A stretch of DNA of 64,000 nucleotides from Lacrimispora celerecrescens (lineage in GTDB: Bacteria > Bacillota > Clostridia > Lachnospirales > Lachnospiraceae), in contig NZ_JPME01000006.1 of the NCBI RefSeq assembly GCF_000732605.1, positions 62,001-126,000 of the forward strand, given 5' to 3'. The position numbers and the translations under genes were made by a program. The notes under the pieces were generated by a model. The model saw only the letters and a program-made list of their open reading frames with translations. It had not been told where the DNA came from and did not search any database. This document shows, piece by piece, positions 53,097 through 62,788 of the stretch (its first letter is position 1; each line of letters starts with the position of its first letter).

Positions 53097-54419
53097 ATGT
53101 TTACTAGAAAAGATTTGATGAAGCTGCTGGCCCCGTTGATCGTGGAACAGATATTGATCGTTCTGGTAGGAATGGTGAATGTCGTAATGGCGGCGGCAGT
53201 GGGAGAGGCATCTGTTTCCGGAGTTTCTCTGGTGGAATCCATTAACATTTTGATCATACAGATGCTGTCGGCACTAGCTACCGGAGGGGCTGTCATATCG
53301 TCCCAGTATCTTGGGAAAAAGCAGTCAGAGAATGCCTGCAAGGCAGCAGGGCAGCTCATTGGAGTTACGACTGTACTGTCAGTGCTTGTTACCCTAATTG
53401 CACTGGCAGGCAGGGGAAGTCTGCTAAAGGCTATTTTCGGCAGTGTGGATGAGTCAGTCATGAATGCCGCCGTGGTTTATTTCTGGATTACAGCCCTGTC
53501 CTATCCCTTTGTGGCAGTCTATAATTCCTGTGCGGCCTTATTCCGCTCCATGGGAAATTCTAAGGCTTCCATGGCGGTTTCCCTTGTAGTAAATACCGTG
53601 AATGTGGGAGGGAATGCCGTCTGTGTATACGGCCTTCATATGGGAGTGACCGGCCTGGCATGGCCCACCCTCTTTTGCCGGATTGCCGCTGCGGTGGTGA
53701 TGCTCTTTATGATTCAGAGCCCCGATAATGTTTTGAGGATCAACCGTTTGGATGATCTTAAGCCAAATATTCCGATGATTAAGAAGATACTTTCCATCGG
53801 CATCCCAAACGGCTTAGAAAACGGTATGTTTCAGTTCGGAAAGCTTGCGCTGCAAAGCCTGGTCTCTTCCCTTGGAACGGCGGCGATAGCCAGCTACGCA
53901 GTGGCCTCTAACCTGGTGACCCTGCTGTATCTGCCAGGCAATGCCATAGGCCTGGGATTGATTACCATTGTTGGGCAATGTGTGGGTGCGGGAGAGAAAA
54001 AGGAGGCAAAGCGGTACACCAGACTTTTGGTTGGCACTAATTACGGAATCCTTCTGTTGTTGTGCACGGTCATGATCGTATTTTCAGACCAGCTTGCCTC
54101 TGTTTACAACCTTTCGGGGGAGGCGGCAAAAATATCATCCCGGATGGTGGTGCTCCACAGCTATGCGATGATTGTATGGCCTTTAGCATTTACCATTCCT
54201 TATGCCCTTAGAGCTTCCATGGATGCCAAATTTACTATGGTGGTGTCCATATTCTCTATGTGGCTGTTCCGGATCGCATTTGCATATTTCTTTGTCCGTG
54301 TGATGAATACAGGTGTCATGGGTGTATGGTATGGAATGTTTATCGACTGGATTTTCCGTGCAGTTTTATTTGGCTGGAGATTCCGGGGAATAGAAAAAAG
54401 AGCAGTGTCTGTTTCTTAA
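53097..54419 (+). CDS. MATE family efflux transporter
   Basis: The 440-residue protein has about 12 hydrophobic spans and MATE-type signatures: LAPLIVEQILIVLVGMVNVV at the start, AVASNLVTLLYLPGNAIGLGLITIVGQCVGAG in the second half, and ALYRSMGNSK-like ALFRSMGNSKASM between the two. MATE proteins export drugs or other cations using sodium or proton gradients; the substrate is unknown. AGAGGAAGG precedes ATG 53097. The terminator stem overlaps the last codons. Confidence 0.9.
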   Translation: MFTRKDLMKLLAPLIVEQILIVLVGMVNVVMAAAVGEASVSGVSLVESINILIIQMLSALATGGAVISSQYLGKKQSENACKAAGQLIGVTTVLSVLVTLIALAGRGSLLKAIFGSVDESVMNAAVVYFWITALSYPFVAVYNSCAALFRSMGNSKASMAVSLVVNTVNVGGNAVCVYGLHMGVTGLAWPTLFCRIAAAVVMLFMIQSPDNVLRINRLDDLKPNIPMIKKILSIGIPNGLENGMFQFGKLALQSLVSSLGTAAIASYAVASNLVTLLYLPGNAIGLGLITIVGQCVGAGEKKEAKRYTRLLVGTNYGILLLLCTVMIVFSDQLASVYNLSGEAAKISSRMVVLHSYAMIVWPLAFTIPYALRASMDAKFTMVVSIFSMWLFRIAFAYFFVRVMNTGVMGVWYGMFIDWIFRAVLFGWRFRGIEKRAVSVS

Positions 54420-54440
54420 ACAGCACTGCTCTTTTCTTGG
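54396..54440 (+). terminator. Terminator overlapping the end of the MATE gene
   Basis: AAAAGAGCAGTG (54396-54407) pairs with CACTGCTCTTTT (54424-54435). The T-run is included in the right arm and continues as CTT. Confidence 0.85.
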
Positions 54441-54511
54441 TTTACAGTCATTAGACCGAGTAGACCGTTGGAATTCGGGTTAAAATAATACCAAAAATCA
54501 GGAAAAATATC

Positions 54512-54540
54512 TTGACACATAAAACACTATTTGTTATATT
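54512..54540 (+). promoter_or_regulatory. Promoter of clpB
   Basis: TTGACA (54512-54517), 17 bases, TATATT (54535-54540). No CIRCE element or clear CtsR box was seen around it. Confidence 0.75.
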
Positions 54541-54595
54541 ACATATAGAACAAATAAGGCAATACTTTTACATATCTGAAAAAGGAGGAGCGATT

Positions 54596-57184
54596 ATGAA
54601 TATTAATAAATTTACGCAAAAATCTGTGGAAGCCGTCCAGAATTGCGAAAAGCTTGCATATGAATATGGAAATCAGCAGATAGAACAGGAACACATGCTG
54701 CACAGCCTTCTTACCATTGAAGACAGCTTGATTTTAAAACTCATTACCAAGATGAATATACAAAAAGAACAATTCTTAAATGAAACGGCTCAGGCAATTG
54801 AAAAACTTCCCAAAGTCAGGGGAGGACAGATTTACATCAGCAATGATTTAAATAAGGTCTTAATAAACGCCGAGGATGAGGCAAAGGCCATGGGAGATGA
54901 ATACGTTTCCGTAGAGCATTTGTTTTTAGCTATGTTAAAGCAGCCCTCCAAGGCGGTAAAGGAATTGTTTCGGAGCTATGGCATAACCAAGGAAAACTTC
55001 TTACAGGCACTTTCCACGGTTAGAGGAAATCAGCGTGTCGTAAATGACAACCCTGAGGCAACCTATGATACCCTTACCAAATACGGCTATGATATGGTGG
55101 AGCGTGCCAGGGACCAGAAGCTGGATCCGGTAATCGGACGGGACAGTGAGATTCGGAATGTGGTGCGGATCCTTTCCAGAAAGACAAAGAATAACCCGGT
55201 TTTGATCGGCGAGCCTGGAGTCGGTAAGACTGCTGTAGTAGAAGGTCTGGCTCAAAGGATTGTCCGGGGCGATATACCGGAGGGATTAAAAGATAAAAAA
55301 CTGTTTGCCCTTGACATGGGAGCATTGTTGGCAGGTGCCAAGTACCGTGGTGAATTTGAGGAACGTTTGAAGGCCGTTCTTGATGAAGTGAAGAAAAGCG
55401 ACGGTCAGATCATTCTGTTCATTGACGAGCTTCATACCATTGTAGGGGCTGGTAAGACAGAAGGTTCCATGGACGCCGGCAATATGCTAAAACCGATGCT
55501 TGCCAGAGGCGAGCTTCACTGCATCGGCGCAACCACTCTTGATGAATACCGCCAGTATATTGAAAAGGATCAGGCTTTGGAACGGAGGTTCCAGCCGGTC
55601 ATGGTCGACGAACCTACGGTGGAAGATACCATTTCCATATTAAGAGGACTGAAAGAGCGGTATGAGGTCTACCATGGAGTTAAGATCACAGACTCTGCCC
55701 TGGTATCGGCGGCCACATTGTCTGACCGCTATATCAGCGAGCGTTTTCTGCCGGATAAGGCCATTGACTTAGTGGATGAAGCCTGTGCCATGATAAAGAC
55801 GGAACTGGACTCCATGCCGGCTGAGCTTGATGAGCTTTCCAGGCGTATTATGCAGATGGAAATTGAAGAGGCTGCTTTAAAGAAGGAAACCGACCGTTTA
55901 AGTCAGGACCGGCTTGCAGAACTTCAGAAGGAACTGGCAGAACTTCATGATGAGTTTGCTTCCCAGAAAGCACAGTGGGAAAATGAAAAGGCATCCGTAG
56001 AACGGCTATCCGCCCTGCGGGAAGAAATTGAAAATTTAAACCGGGAGATCCAGACAGCGCAGCAAAAGTATGATTTAAACCGTGCGGCAGAGCTGCAATA
56101 CGGAAAACTTCCCCAGCTTCAGAAAGAACTGGCGGAAGAGGAAGAACGGGTAAGGAATCAGGATTTGAGCCTGGTTCATGAAAGCGTAACAGAAGAAGAG
56201 ATTTCCAGAATCGTGTCCAAGTGGACAGGAATCCCGGTGGCCAGGCTGACGGAAGGGGAAAGGAATAAAACCCTCCACCTTGATAAGGAACTTCATAAGA
56301 GGGTCATCGGTCAGGATGAAGCAGTCATAAAGGTGACCGAGGCCATCATCCGTTCCAAGGCGGGGATCAAGGATCCTACCAAACCAATCGGCTCCTTCCT
56401 GTTTTTAGGTCCTACGGGTGTGGGAAAGACCGAGCTTGCCAAGGCTTTGGCGGAAGACCTGTTTGACGATGAAAATAACATTGTCAGAATCGATATGAGC
56501 GAATACATGGAGAAGCATTCCGTATCCAGACTGATCGGAGCACCTCCAGGATATGTAGGCTACGATGAGGGCGGCCAGCTAACAGAGGCTGTCAGGAGAA
56601 AGCCGTATTCCGTAGTGCTCTTTGATGAGGTGGAAAAGGCTCATCCTGATGTATTTAACGTGCTGCTTCAGGTCCTTGATGATGGGCGGATCACAGATTC
56701 TTCCGGAAAAACCGTTGACTTTAAAAACACTATCATTATAATGACCTCCAACATCGGCTCCCAGTATCTGTTAACAGGTATTGATGAAGCCGGAAGAATC
56801 CGGGAAGATGCGGAAGCAATGGTGATGAATGATTTAAGGAACCATTTCCGTCCGGAATTCTTAAACCGTCTTGATGAAATAATCCTGTTCAAACCTCTTG
56901 AAAAAGAAAACATTGCAGGAATTGTTGATCTGCTTCTTGCGGACTTAAACAAACGGATTGAAGATCGGGAAATAAGAATTGAACTGACTGACCAGGCAAA
57001 AGAATTTGTGGTGGAACAGGGCTATGATCCGGTTTACGGAGCCCGTCCGCTAAAACGGTACTTACAAAAACATGTGGAAACTTTAGCGGCCAGGATCATC
57101 CTTGGGGATGAGATTCGGGCAGGAAATGTAATCGTGATCGACGTGTCGGAAGACGGTCAGAAGCTGATCGCTTATCTGGAATAA
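54596..57184 (+). CDS. clpB: ATP-dependent disaggregase chaperone ClpB
   Basis: The 862-residue protein has the double Clp_N domain (about 1-145), NBD1 with Walker [16 protein letters not shown], a coiled-coil M domain (about 410-520, rich in Glu/Lys/Leu) and NBD2 with [18 protein letters not shown]2 also shows the [30 protein letters not shown] block. The M domain separates ClpB from ClpC and ClpA. It rescues aggregated proteins with DnaK. ATG 54596 lies 7 bases after AAAGGAGG; the upstream in-frame TTG at 54512 is in the promoter. Confidence 0.95.
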   Translation: MNINKFTQKSVEAVQNCEKLAYEYGNQQIEQEHMLHSLLTIEDSLILKLITKMNIQKEQFLNETAQAIEKLPKVRGGQIYISNDLNKVLINAEDEAKAMGDEYVSVEHLFLAMLKQPSKAVKELFRSYGITKENFLQALSTVRGNQRVVNDNPEATYDTLTKYGYDMVERARDQKLDPVIGRDSEIRNVVRILSRKTKNNPVLIGEPGVGKTAVVEGLAQRIVRGDIPEGLKDKKLFALDMGALLAGAKYRGEFEERLKAVLDEVKKSDGQIILFIDELHTIVGAGKTEGSMDAGNMLKPMLARGELHCIGATTLDEYRQYIEKDQALERRFQPVMVDEPTVEDTISILRGLKERYEVYHGVKITDSALVSAATLSDRYISERFLPDKAIDLVDEACAMIKTELDSMPAELDELSRRIMQMEIEEAALKKETDRLSQDRLAELQKELAELHDEFASQKAQWENEKASVERLSALREEIENLNREIQTAQQKYDLNRAAELQYGKLPQLQKELAEEEERVRNQDLSLVHESVTEEEISRIVSKWTGIPVARLTEGERNKTLHLDKELHKRVIGQDEAVIKVTEAIIRSKAGIKDPTKPIGSFLFLGPTGVGKTELAKALAEDLFDDENNIVRIDMSEYMEKHSVSRLIGAPPGYVGYDEGGQLTEAVRRKPYSVVLFDEVEKAHPDVFNVLLQVLDDGRITDSSGKTVDFKNTIIIMTSNIGSQYLLTGIDEAGRIREDAEAMVMNDLRNHFRPEFLNRLDEIILFKPLEKENIAGIVDLLLADLNKRIEDREIRIELTDQAKEFVVEQGYDPVYGARPLKRYLQKHVETLAARIILGDEIRAGNVIVIDVSEDGQKLIAYLE

Positions 57185-57210
57185 GGGAAAAACCTTACGA
57201 ATATTTTAAA

Positions 57211-57263
57211 GGGCGCTGTAAAAGGAGTGATTGCTCATCTCTTTTCCGGCGCCCGTGTTTTTA
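57211..57263 (+). terminator. Terminator between convergent clpB and asparaginase genes
   Basis: GGGCGC (57211-57216) pairs with GCGCCC (57249-57254). An inner AAAAGGAG/CTCTTTT part extends the stem, and GTGTTTTT follows. On the minus strand the stem is followed by TTTAAAATATT, so it may work both ways. Confidence 0.7.
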
Positions 57264-58265
57264 TGCCTGCCAAAGAATATCTCTGTTAATGGTACGGTAA
57301 AATAATTCCCGTATCTCTTTTTCGTCATTGGTCTGTCCCAGAATCCACATAAGCTTAGTCACTGTGGCTTCCAGGGTCATATCATAGGCTTCTAGAAGTC
57401 CCAGCTCTTTTTTTATAGAATGTCCTACTTCGTACACGGACATATCGCTGCCCTCATTGGTCACCTGGGTGGCCATGACCACGGTTTTTCCCAGAGTGAT
57501 CCATTTTTTTACGGCCTTATAAAAATCACCTGTATCATAGGAGGGAAGGCCGCCGACACCAAAGGATTCTATGATTACCGCATCATAGTGCTCTGCCATA
57601 AAATCCAGAACGTCTGACCCCATGGAAGGAATCAGTTTCATTAATGCCACATGGGGATTCAGCTTTTGGAAAAACTGTACCTGCCTGGGAGCGGAAGCCT
57701 TATCATCTACGTAAAACAGCACATGTCCATCCTGGATCGCAGCAATATATGGAAAATTGATGCTGGAGAAAGCATTGTAGCTTTTGGTGCGCTCCTTTTT
57801 CCCCCTTGTACCTGCAATCACCTTGCCGTCAAAAGCAATGGTAACTCCATGGGCCTTATTCTCGCTGGCAAATCGGAGACTGTCTGATAAATTCGTACGG
57901 GCATCGGTATTCTCCATATCAATAGGCCTTTGTGCACCGGTGATGACAATGGGCTTTTCCGAATCCTGTACCAGGTAGGAAAGGGCTGAGGCTGTATAAG
58001 CCATAGTATCGGTACCGTGGCAGATGACAAACCCATCGTAATCCTCATAATGGGTTTCAATAGCCTTTGCCATGGTGAGCCAATGGCTGGGCTGCATATT
58101 GGTGCTGTCTATGTTGAGTATCTGCAGGCTGTCTGCCTGGCAGAATTCAGATGCTTCCGGAACATAGGAAAGGATTTCGTCTGTGGTGAGGAGAGGCTTT
58201 AGACCTTTGTCGCTTCGCTTACAGGCGATGGTACCCCCTGTTCCCAGCATTAGTATCTTTTTCAT
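57261..58265 (-). CDS. ansA: L-asparaginase, type I
   Basis: The 334-residue protein starts MKKILMLGTGGTIACK, with the first catalytic threonine in GTGGTIA. The second active-site block is FVICHGTDTMAYTASAL with the catalytic Thr-Asp pair. TGAQRPI and EATVTKLMWILG also fit. No signal peptide is present, so it is the cytoplasmic type. It turns asparagine into aspartate and ammonia. The start at 58265 has GGAGG upstream; the open frame to 58391 runs into the promoter region. Confidence 0.93.
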   Translation of the reverse strand: MKKILMLGTGGTIACKRSDKGLKPLLTTDEILSYVPEASEFCQADSLQILNIDSTNMQPSHWLTMAKAIETHYEDYDGFVICHGTDTMAYTASALSYLVQDSEKPIVITGAQRPIDMENTDARTNLSDSLRFASENKAHGVTIAFDGKVIAGTRGKKERTKSYNAFSSINFPYIAAIQDGHVLFYVDDKASAPRQVQFFQKLNPHVALMKLIPSMGSDVLDFMAEHYDAVIIESFGVGGLPSYDTGDFYKAVKKWITLGKTVVMATQVTNEGSDMSVYEVGHSIKKELGLLEAYDMTLEATVTKLMWILGQTNDEKEIRELFYRTINRDILWQA

Positions 58266-58298
58266 ATACCGTATACCTCCTAAAGGATTTCCAATCTG

Positions 58299-58327
58299 AT
58301 TGTAGCACTGATTTCCTTGTTCGTACA
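58299..58327 (-). promoter_or_regulatory. Possible asparaginase promoter
   Basis: On the minus strand, an extended -10 TGCTACAAT (TACAAT at 58304-58299) with a weak -35, TGTACG, 17 bases upstream. Confidence 0.45.
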
Positions 58328-58400
58328 GGGGTACTTTTAGGTCCGGTGCAATGGAAAACAAATTTTGTCGTGAAAATTGCGTAACTCCCATTCGGAAAGA

Positions 58401-58429
58401 TTCACAACTGGGAAAAATTATGATAGAAT
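58401..58429 (+). promoter_or_regulatory. Promoter of the DUF4250 gene
   Basis: TTCACA (58401-58406), 17 bases, TAGAAT (58424-58429) with TGA before it. Confidence 0.65.
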
Positions 58430-58460
58430 AAATATGTTAATAGAATAGGAGAAGGAAAAA

Positions 58461-58640
58461 ATGTTTAATATACCTAAAGATCCAGTGATGCTGCTAAGCT
58501 ATGTCAATACTCAGTTAAGAGATTATTACCCTTCTCTGGAGGAATGCTGCCATAGTCTTGGGATCCAGGAAGAGGACCTGACCCTTTCTCTGGCCGCGAT
58601 TGATTATCATTACAACAGGGAGAGAAATCAGTTTGTATAA
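58461..58640 (+). CDS. DUF4250 domain-containing protein (59 aa)
   Basis: The small protein begins MFNIPKDPVMLLSYVNTQLR and continues with DYYPSLEECCHSLGIQEEDL, matching the short DUF4250 family common in Clostridia. AGGAGAAGG lies just before ATG 58461. Function unknown; it has no signal or membrane span and is probably a small helical cytoplasmic protein. It has its own promoter and terminator. Confidence 0.85.
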   Translation: MFNIPKDPVMLLSYVNTQLRDYYPSLEECCHSLGIQEEDLTLSLAAIDYHYNRERNQFV

Positions 58641-58672
58641 AAGGGTCATCGCGTCAGCGGTGGCCCTTTTCT
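58641..58672 (+). terminator. Terminator after the DUF4250 gene
   Basis: AAGGGTCATCGC (58641-58652) pairs with GCGGTGGCCCTT (58657-58668), with two G-U pairs, around GTCA; T's follow. Confidence 0.85.
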
Positions 58673-58697
58673 GCAATTAAATATCCCGCAGAAAGCT

Positions 58698-58742
58698 ATG
58701 GGGTATGCCCCATTGCTCACAGAAAGCGGATCGTGACCGCTT
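58698..58742 (+). promoter_or_regulatory. Two adjacent hairpins in the cardiolipin synthase leader
   Basis: ATGGGG/CCCCAT (58698-58703, 58708-58713) and AAGCGG/CCGCTT (58724-58729, 58737-58742) lie just before the ribosome site AGGAGGG. No known riboswitch was recognised. Confidence 0.4.
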
Positions 58743-58760
58743 AGACAGGAGGGATTTATT

Positions 58761-60272
58761 ATGGAAACGGTTTTTTTACAGACAGTTGAAATTTGGAACT
58801 GGCTGATTGATCATCTGATTTATATCAACCTGATTCTGTCAATTATCATTGTATTTTTCCAGCGTCGTGATCCCAAAGCAGTCTGGACCTGGCTCTTAGC
58901 CCTGTATTTTGTTCCCGTATTCGGCATTCTTGTTTATCTGCTTCTGGGCCAGGATATGCGCAAAGGCAAACTGTTCCGGATTAAGGAAGTGGAAGACCGG
59001 GTGCGTTATTCCGCAAAAAACCAGGAAGAATTTTTAAAAAGCCATGATATCAGCCTGGTATCTTCTTTGTCCCGTGACTATGAGGATCTGGTTCTGTATA
59101 ATCTGGAGACTTCCGGATCTGTGCTGACCGTTGACAACACGGTTGAGATTTTTACGGACGGTGAGGAGAAATTTAAAGACTTAAGAATGGAGCTTTCCAA
59201 TGCGGCCCATTTTATTCATTTACAGTATTACATTATAAAAGACGATGAAGTGTTTGATTCCATAATCCCCATTCTTATCGAGCGGGCCAAAGCAGGCGTT
59301 GAAGTGCGCATTCTCTGCGACGGTATGGGAGGGCGTTTCATGCCTAAGGACAAATGGAACCTGCTAAAGGAAAACGGAGTAAAGGTAGGTATCTTTTTCC
59401 CGCCTATCCTTGGCAGGCTCCAGCTTCGGGTTAACTACAGAAACCATAGAAAGATCGTGATCATTGACAATAGGGTCGGATATGTGGGAGGCTTTAACAT
59501 CGGCAGGGAATATATCTCCAAGGATACCAGGTTTGGATATTGGAGAGACACCCACTTAAAGCTGCAGGGAGGGTCTGTGCTAAGCCTTCAGATCCGTTTC
59601 GCCCTGGACTGGAATTATGCAGCAGGAGAAAACCTGTTTCGTAATATGAAATATTTTTGTGAAGATGAAGACGGAAGCTGCCTGGATTTCCTTGGGGTGG
59701 TTGACATAACTGATGAGAATAAGCACCTAGGAATCCAGATTATTGCTAGCGGCCCGGATGCAAGGAGCCGCCAGATCCGGGATAATTATATCCGGCTCTT
59801 TTCAAAGGCCAGGGATCATATTTATATCCAGACACCCTATTTTGTACCTGATGATGCCGTGCTTACAGCTTTGTCAGTAGCTGCCCGTTCCGGCGTTGAC
59901 GTAAGGCTTATGATTCCCTGTAAGCCGGATCACCCCTTTGTTTACTGGGCTTCCTATTCCTATGTGGGGGACTTAATATCTGCCGGGGCCAGATGCTATA
60001 CCTATGAAAACGGATTTCTCCATTCCAAGGGGGTCATGACCGACGGAAAGGTCAGCTCTTATGGTACCGCCAATATGGATATCCGAAGCTTCGAGTTAAA
60101 TTTTGAGGTTAATGCGGTAATCTATGACGAGGAGACGACCCGCAGGCTGGAAGCGCTGTTCCTGGAGGATCTAAAGGTGTGCAAAGAGATCACTAGAGAG
60201 GTGTATGAGGAGAGAAGTCTTTTCATCCGGATCAAGGAACAAGGGAGCAGATTGTTGTCTCCTCTTTTATAG
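58761..60272 (+). CDS. cls: Cardiolipin synthase
   Basis: The 503-residue protein has two N-terminal membrane spans (about 15-35 and 43-65) and two phospholipase D-type catalytic motifs. They are HRKIVIIDN (in NYRNHRKIVIIDNRVGYVGG) and HSKGVMTDG (followed by SYGTANMDIRS). This is the standard bacterial cardiolipin synthase layout, which joins two phosphatidylglycerol molecules at the membrane. AGGAGGG lies 7 bases before the ATG at 58761. Confidence 0.93.
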   Translation: METVFLQTVEIWNWLIDHLIYINLILSIIIVFFQRRDPKAVWTWLLALYFVPVFGILVYLLLGQDMRKGKLFRIKEVEDRVRYSAKNQEEFLKSHDISLVSSLSRDYEDLVLYNLETSGSVLTVDNTVEIFTDGEEKFKDLRMELSNAAHFIHLQYYIIKDDEVFDSIIPILIERAKAGVEVRILCDGMGGRFMPKDKWNLLKENGVKVGIFFPPILGRLQLRVNYRNHRKIVIIDNRVGYVGGFNIGREYISKDTRFGYWRDTHLKLQGGSVLSLQIRFALDWNYAAGENLFRNMKYFCEDEDGSCLDFLGVVDITDENKHLGIQIIASGPDARSRQIRDNYIRLFSKARDHIYIQTPYFVPDDAVLTALSVAARSGVDVRLMIPCKPDHPFVYWASYSYVGDLISAGARCYTYENGFLHSKGVMTDGKVSSYGTANMDIRSFELNFEVNAVIYDEETTRRLEALFLEDLKVCKEITREVYEERSLFIRIKEQGSRLLSPLL

Positions 60273-60316
60273 AATTCTTTTACAGGAGAACATAATATCC
60301 CCATTACCGGCGCATA

Positions 60317-60787
60317 ATGAAGGGTATGAAAACACTATCACAATTAAACTTAAAACAGCTGCCACTTAATTTCTGCAAATGCGGGGTGACAGGCTGGTGC
60401 CTGGAGGTTATCTTCACCTCCACGGAATCCATTTTGCGCCAAGACTGGCGGCTCATGGGGCAGACGTCCCTATTAATGTTTCCTATTTATGGCTGCGGAG
60501 CACTTTTAGGTCCCATTGGAGATCTTATTGACCGTTGGGTGACTCCCGGCTCAGGATTTGCGGCAAAGAAAGCGGATCTTGCTATCCGCCATGGATTTCT
60601 TTACATGGTTCTCATTTTCGTGGCGGAATATTTTGCCGGCTCCCTTTTACGGGGAAGAGGAATGTGCCCGTGGGATTACACGGGGCGAAACACCAACATT
60701 GACGGACTGATCCGTCTGGACTTTGCTCCTCTGTGGTTTGCCACAGGACTGTTGTTTGAACAAATTACAAAAAAGAAAGGCGGGTAG
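60317..60787 (+). CDS. Putative ABC-transporter type IV permease-like membrane protein (PF06541 type)
   Basis: The 156-residue protein has several hydrophobic segments. The features GVTGWCLEVIFTS, LMGQTSLLMFPIYGCGALLGPI and GRGMCPWDYTG match the small membrane family labelled putative ABC-transporter type IV in Firmicutes. Its function is not established. The start is uncertain: ATG 60317 lacks a clear ribosome site, and ATG 60326 is nine bases later. It lies 44 bases after cls. Confidence 0.75.
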   Translation: MKGMKTLSQLNLKQLPLNFCKCGVTGWCLEVIFTSTESILRQDWRLMGQTSLLMFPIYGCGALLGPIGDLIDRWVTPGSGFAAKKADLAIRHGFLYMVLIFVAEYFAGSLLRGRGMCPWDYTGRNTNIDGLIRLDFAPLWFATGLLFEQITKKKGG

Positions 60788-60789
60788 TA

Positions 60790-60818
60790 TTGTAATTAAA
60801 GTCACCATTTTATATAAT
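60790..60818 (+). promoter_or_regulatory. Promoter of plsC
   Basis: TTGTAA (60790-60795), 17 bases, TATAAT (60813-60818). The gene's ATG follows 24 bases later. Confidence 0.7.
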
Positions 60819-60841
60819 AGATGAAATGGAGGGCTAGACCA

Positions 60842-61603
60842 ATGATACGTTTTATTCTTGTAGCAGCAACAGTCATCATGTTTTTGATTTTAAGCATTCC
60901 GGTCATTATTTTTGAGTGGCTGACCGGTAAAAAGGACCGCCGCCAGCGTGATGTCCAGAGTCTGGCGGTGGTCCAATGGATTTTTAAGATCCTTCTTAAA
61001 ATGGCCGGCGTGAGCATCACGGTTAAGGGAAGGGATAATATTCCTGAAGACCGGGCTGTCTTGTATGTAGGAAATCACAGAAGCTATTTTGATATTCTTG
61101 TAGGCTATGTGACAGTTCCGGGCCTTATGGGATTTGTGGCTAAAAAGGAGATGGAGAAGATCCCTCTGCTTTCCACCTGGATGAAGTATGTAAATTGCCT
61201 GTTTCTTGACAGAAAGAATTTAAAAGAAGGTTTAAAGACCATTCTCACAGGAATCGATCAGGTAAAACAAGGCGTTTCCGTCTGGATCTTTCCGGAAGGT
61301 ACCAGAAACCGGGAGGAGAGTCCCTTAGACCTGATGCCTTTTAAAGAAGGAAGTCTTAAAATTGCAGAAAAAAGCGGCTGCCCGGTAATACCGGTGGCAA
61401 TTACCGGAACTGCGGAGGTGTTTGAACGGCAATTTCCCCGCATGCTTCCCTCCCAGGTAACGATTGAATTTGGCAAGCCCTTTTATACCAAGGAGTTGGA
61501 GCCGGAGTTTCGGAAATTCCCCGGCGCTTATGTAGAGAATCAGATAAAGGCCATGCTGGAAGCAGAGTTAATAAGCCAGGGAAAGATTTCTGACAGGGCT
61601 TAA
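60842..61603 (+). CDS. plsC: 1-acyl-sn-glycerol-3-phosphate acyltransferase
   Basis: The 253-residue protein has an N-terminal membrane span and the catalytic HX4D motif in VGNHRSYFDIL. The glycerol-phosphate binding block FPEGTRNREES is also present, as is VIPVAITGT. It adds the second acyl chain in phosphatidic acid synthesis. ATG 60842 lies 8 bases after GGAGGG; the in-frame ATG 60821 lies next to the -10 element. Neighbouring cls also acts in phospholipid synthesis. Confidence 0.92.
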   Translation: MIRFILVAATVIMFLILSIPVIIFEWLTGKKDRRQRDVQSLAVVQWIFKILLKMAGVSITVKGRDNIPEDRAVLYVGNHRSYFDILVGYVTVPGLMGFVAKKEMEKIPLLSTWMKYVNCLFLDRKNLKEGLKTILTGIDQVKQGVSVWIFPEGTRNREESPLDLMPFKEGSLKIAEKSGCPVIPVAITGTAEVFERQFPRMLPSQVTIEFGKPFYTKELEPEFRKFPGAYVENQIKAMLEAELISQGKISDRA

Positions 61604-61639
61604 GCACACATCAGATAAGATAAAGGAATGATAAGACCC

Positions 61640-62776
61640 ATGAAGACATTGGATTTACAGGAAATCAGAAAACAGCTTGACGGGATTGACCGTGAGATTG
61701 TATCGTTATTTGAAAAGCGGATGGCGCTTAGCGGCCAGGTGGCCGAATATAAGATTGAAACAGGTAAGCCGGTTTATGACAGGGAAAGAGAGCAGCAGAA
61801 GATCGAGTCCGTGACCGGTATGGTGGAAGATGAATTCCAGAAACAGGCGGTAAGAGAGCTGTTCACCCAGATGATGACGATTAGCCGCCATTTTCAGTAC
61901 AAGCTTATGGCGGAACACGGATTAAAGGCGGAAAATGATTTCCGGCCGGTAAAAAACCTTCCAGCCAATCAGGTACGTGTGGTATATCAGGGAGTGGAAG
62001 GTGCTTACACCCACGAGGCAGCACTAAAATATTTTGGGGCCGATGTGGATATATACCACGTGGACTCCTGGGAAGATGCCATGAAAGAGGTAGAGGCAGG
62101 AACGGCAGATTATGCGGTTCTTCCCATTGAGAATTCCTCGGCAGGGGCGGTTACCCATAATTATGACTTACTTATCAAATATAATAATTACATTGTGGCG
62201 GAAACCTTACTTCCCGTAGACCATGCGCTGCTTGGGCTTTCGGAGGCAGAGGAGGGGGACATTAAAACAGTATTTTCCCACCCCCAGGCCCTTATGCAAT
62301 GTTCCGAATTTCTAAATGCTAACAGGAACTGGAGACAGATCAGCGTGGAGAATACTGCCGTAGCCGCCAAAAAGGTCTTTGAGGATGGCGATCCGTCCCA
62401 GGCGGCGGTAGCCAGTGAGATTGCAGGGAATATTTATGGGCTGAAGGTCCTAAAGTCTTCCATCAATCACAATAAAAACAACACGACCCGGTTCATCATC
62501 CTGTCAAGGGAGCCCATATACCGGGAAGATGCGGGAAAAATAAGCATAAGCTTTGAACTGCCCCATAAGAGCGGTTCTCTTTATAATATGCTGAGCAATT
62601 TTATCTATAACGGGGTTAACATGATGATGATCGAGTCCAGGCCTATTCTCGGAAGGAACTGGGAATATCGGTTTTTCATAGATATTGAGGGGAATTTAAG
62701 CGATGCCTCCATTCAGAATGCTTTAAAAGGAATCTCTGAAGAGGGAAGCAATATGAGGGTATTGGGAAATTATTAA
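61640..62776 (+). CDS. pheA: Bifunctional chorismate mutase / prephenate dehydratase
   Basis: The 378-residue protein joins an AroQ chorismate mutase (about 1-90, LDGIDREIVSLFEKRM), a prephenate dehydratase (about 105-285, VVYQGVEGAYTHEAA and the catalytic NNTTRF block) and a C-terminal ACT domain. The ACT domain has the phenylalanine-binding ESRP motif (MMMIESRPI), so feedback control is likely. It makes phenylpyruvate for phenylalanine synthesis. ATG 61640 is preferred because ATG 61628 follows AAAGGA directly; the remaining 12-base spacing is long, so the start is not certain. Confidence 0.92.
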   Translation: MKTLDLQEIRKQLDGIDREIVSLFEKRMALSGQVAEYKIETGKPVYDREREQQKIESVTGMVEDEFQKQAVRELFTQMMTISRHFQYKLMAEHGLKAENDFRPVKNLPANQVRVVYQGVEGAYTHEAALKYFGADVDIYHVDSWEDAMKEVEAGTADYAVLPIENSSAGAVTHNYDLLIKYNNYIVAETLLPVDHALLGLSEAEEGDIKTVFSHPQALMQCSEFLNANRNWRQISVENTAVAAKKVFEDGDPSQAAVASEIAGNIYGLKVLKSSINHNKNNTTRFIILSREPIYREDAGKISISFELPHKSGSLYNMLSNFIYNGVNMMMIESRPILGRNWEYRFFIDIEGNLSDASIQNALKGISEEGSNMRVLGNY

Positions 62777-62788
62777 AGGAGGCAAATT

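Noticed and set aside
58698-58742. Known riboswitch upstream of cardiolipin synthase
   Set aside because: Two simple hairpins are visible, but no conserved aptamer sequence was recognised.
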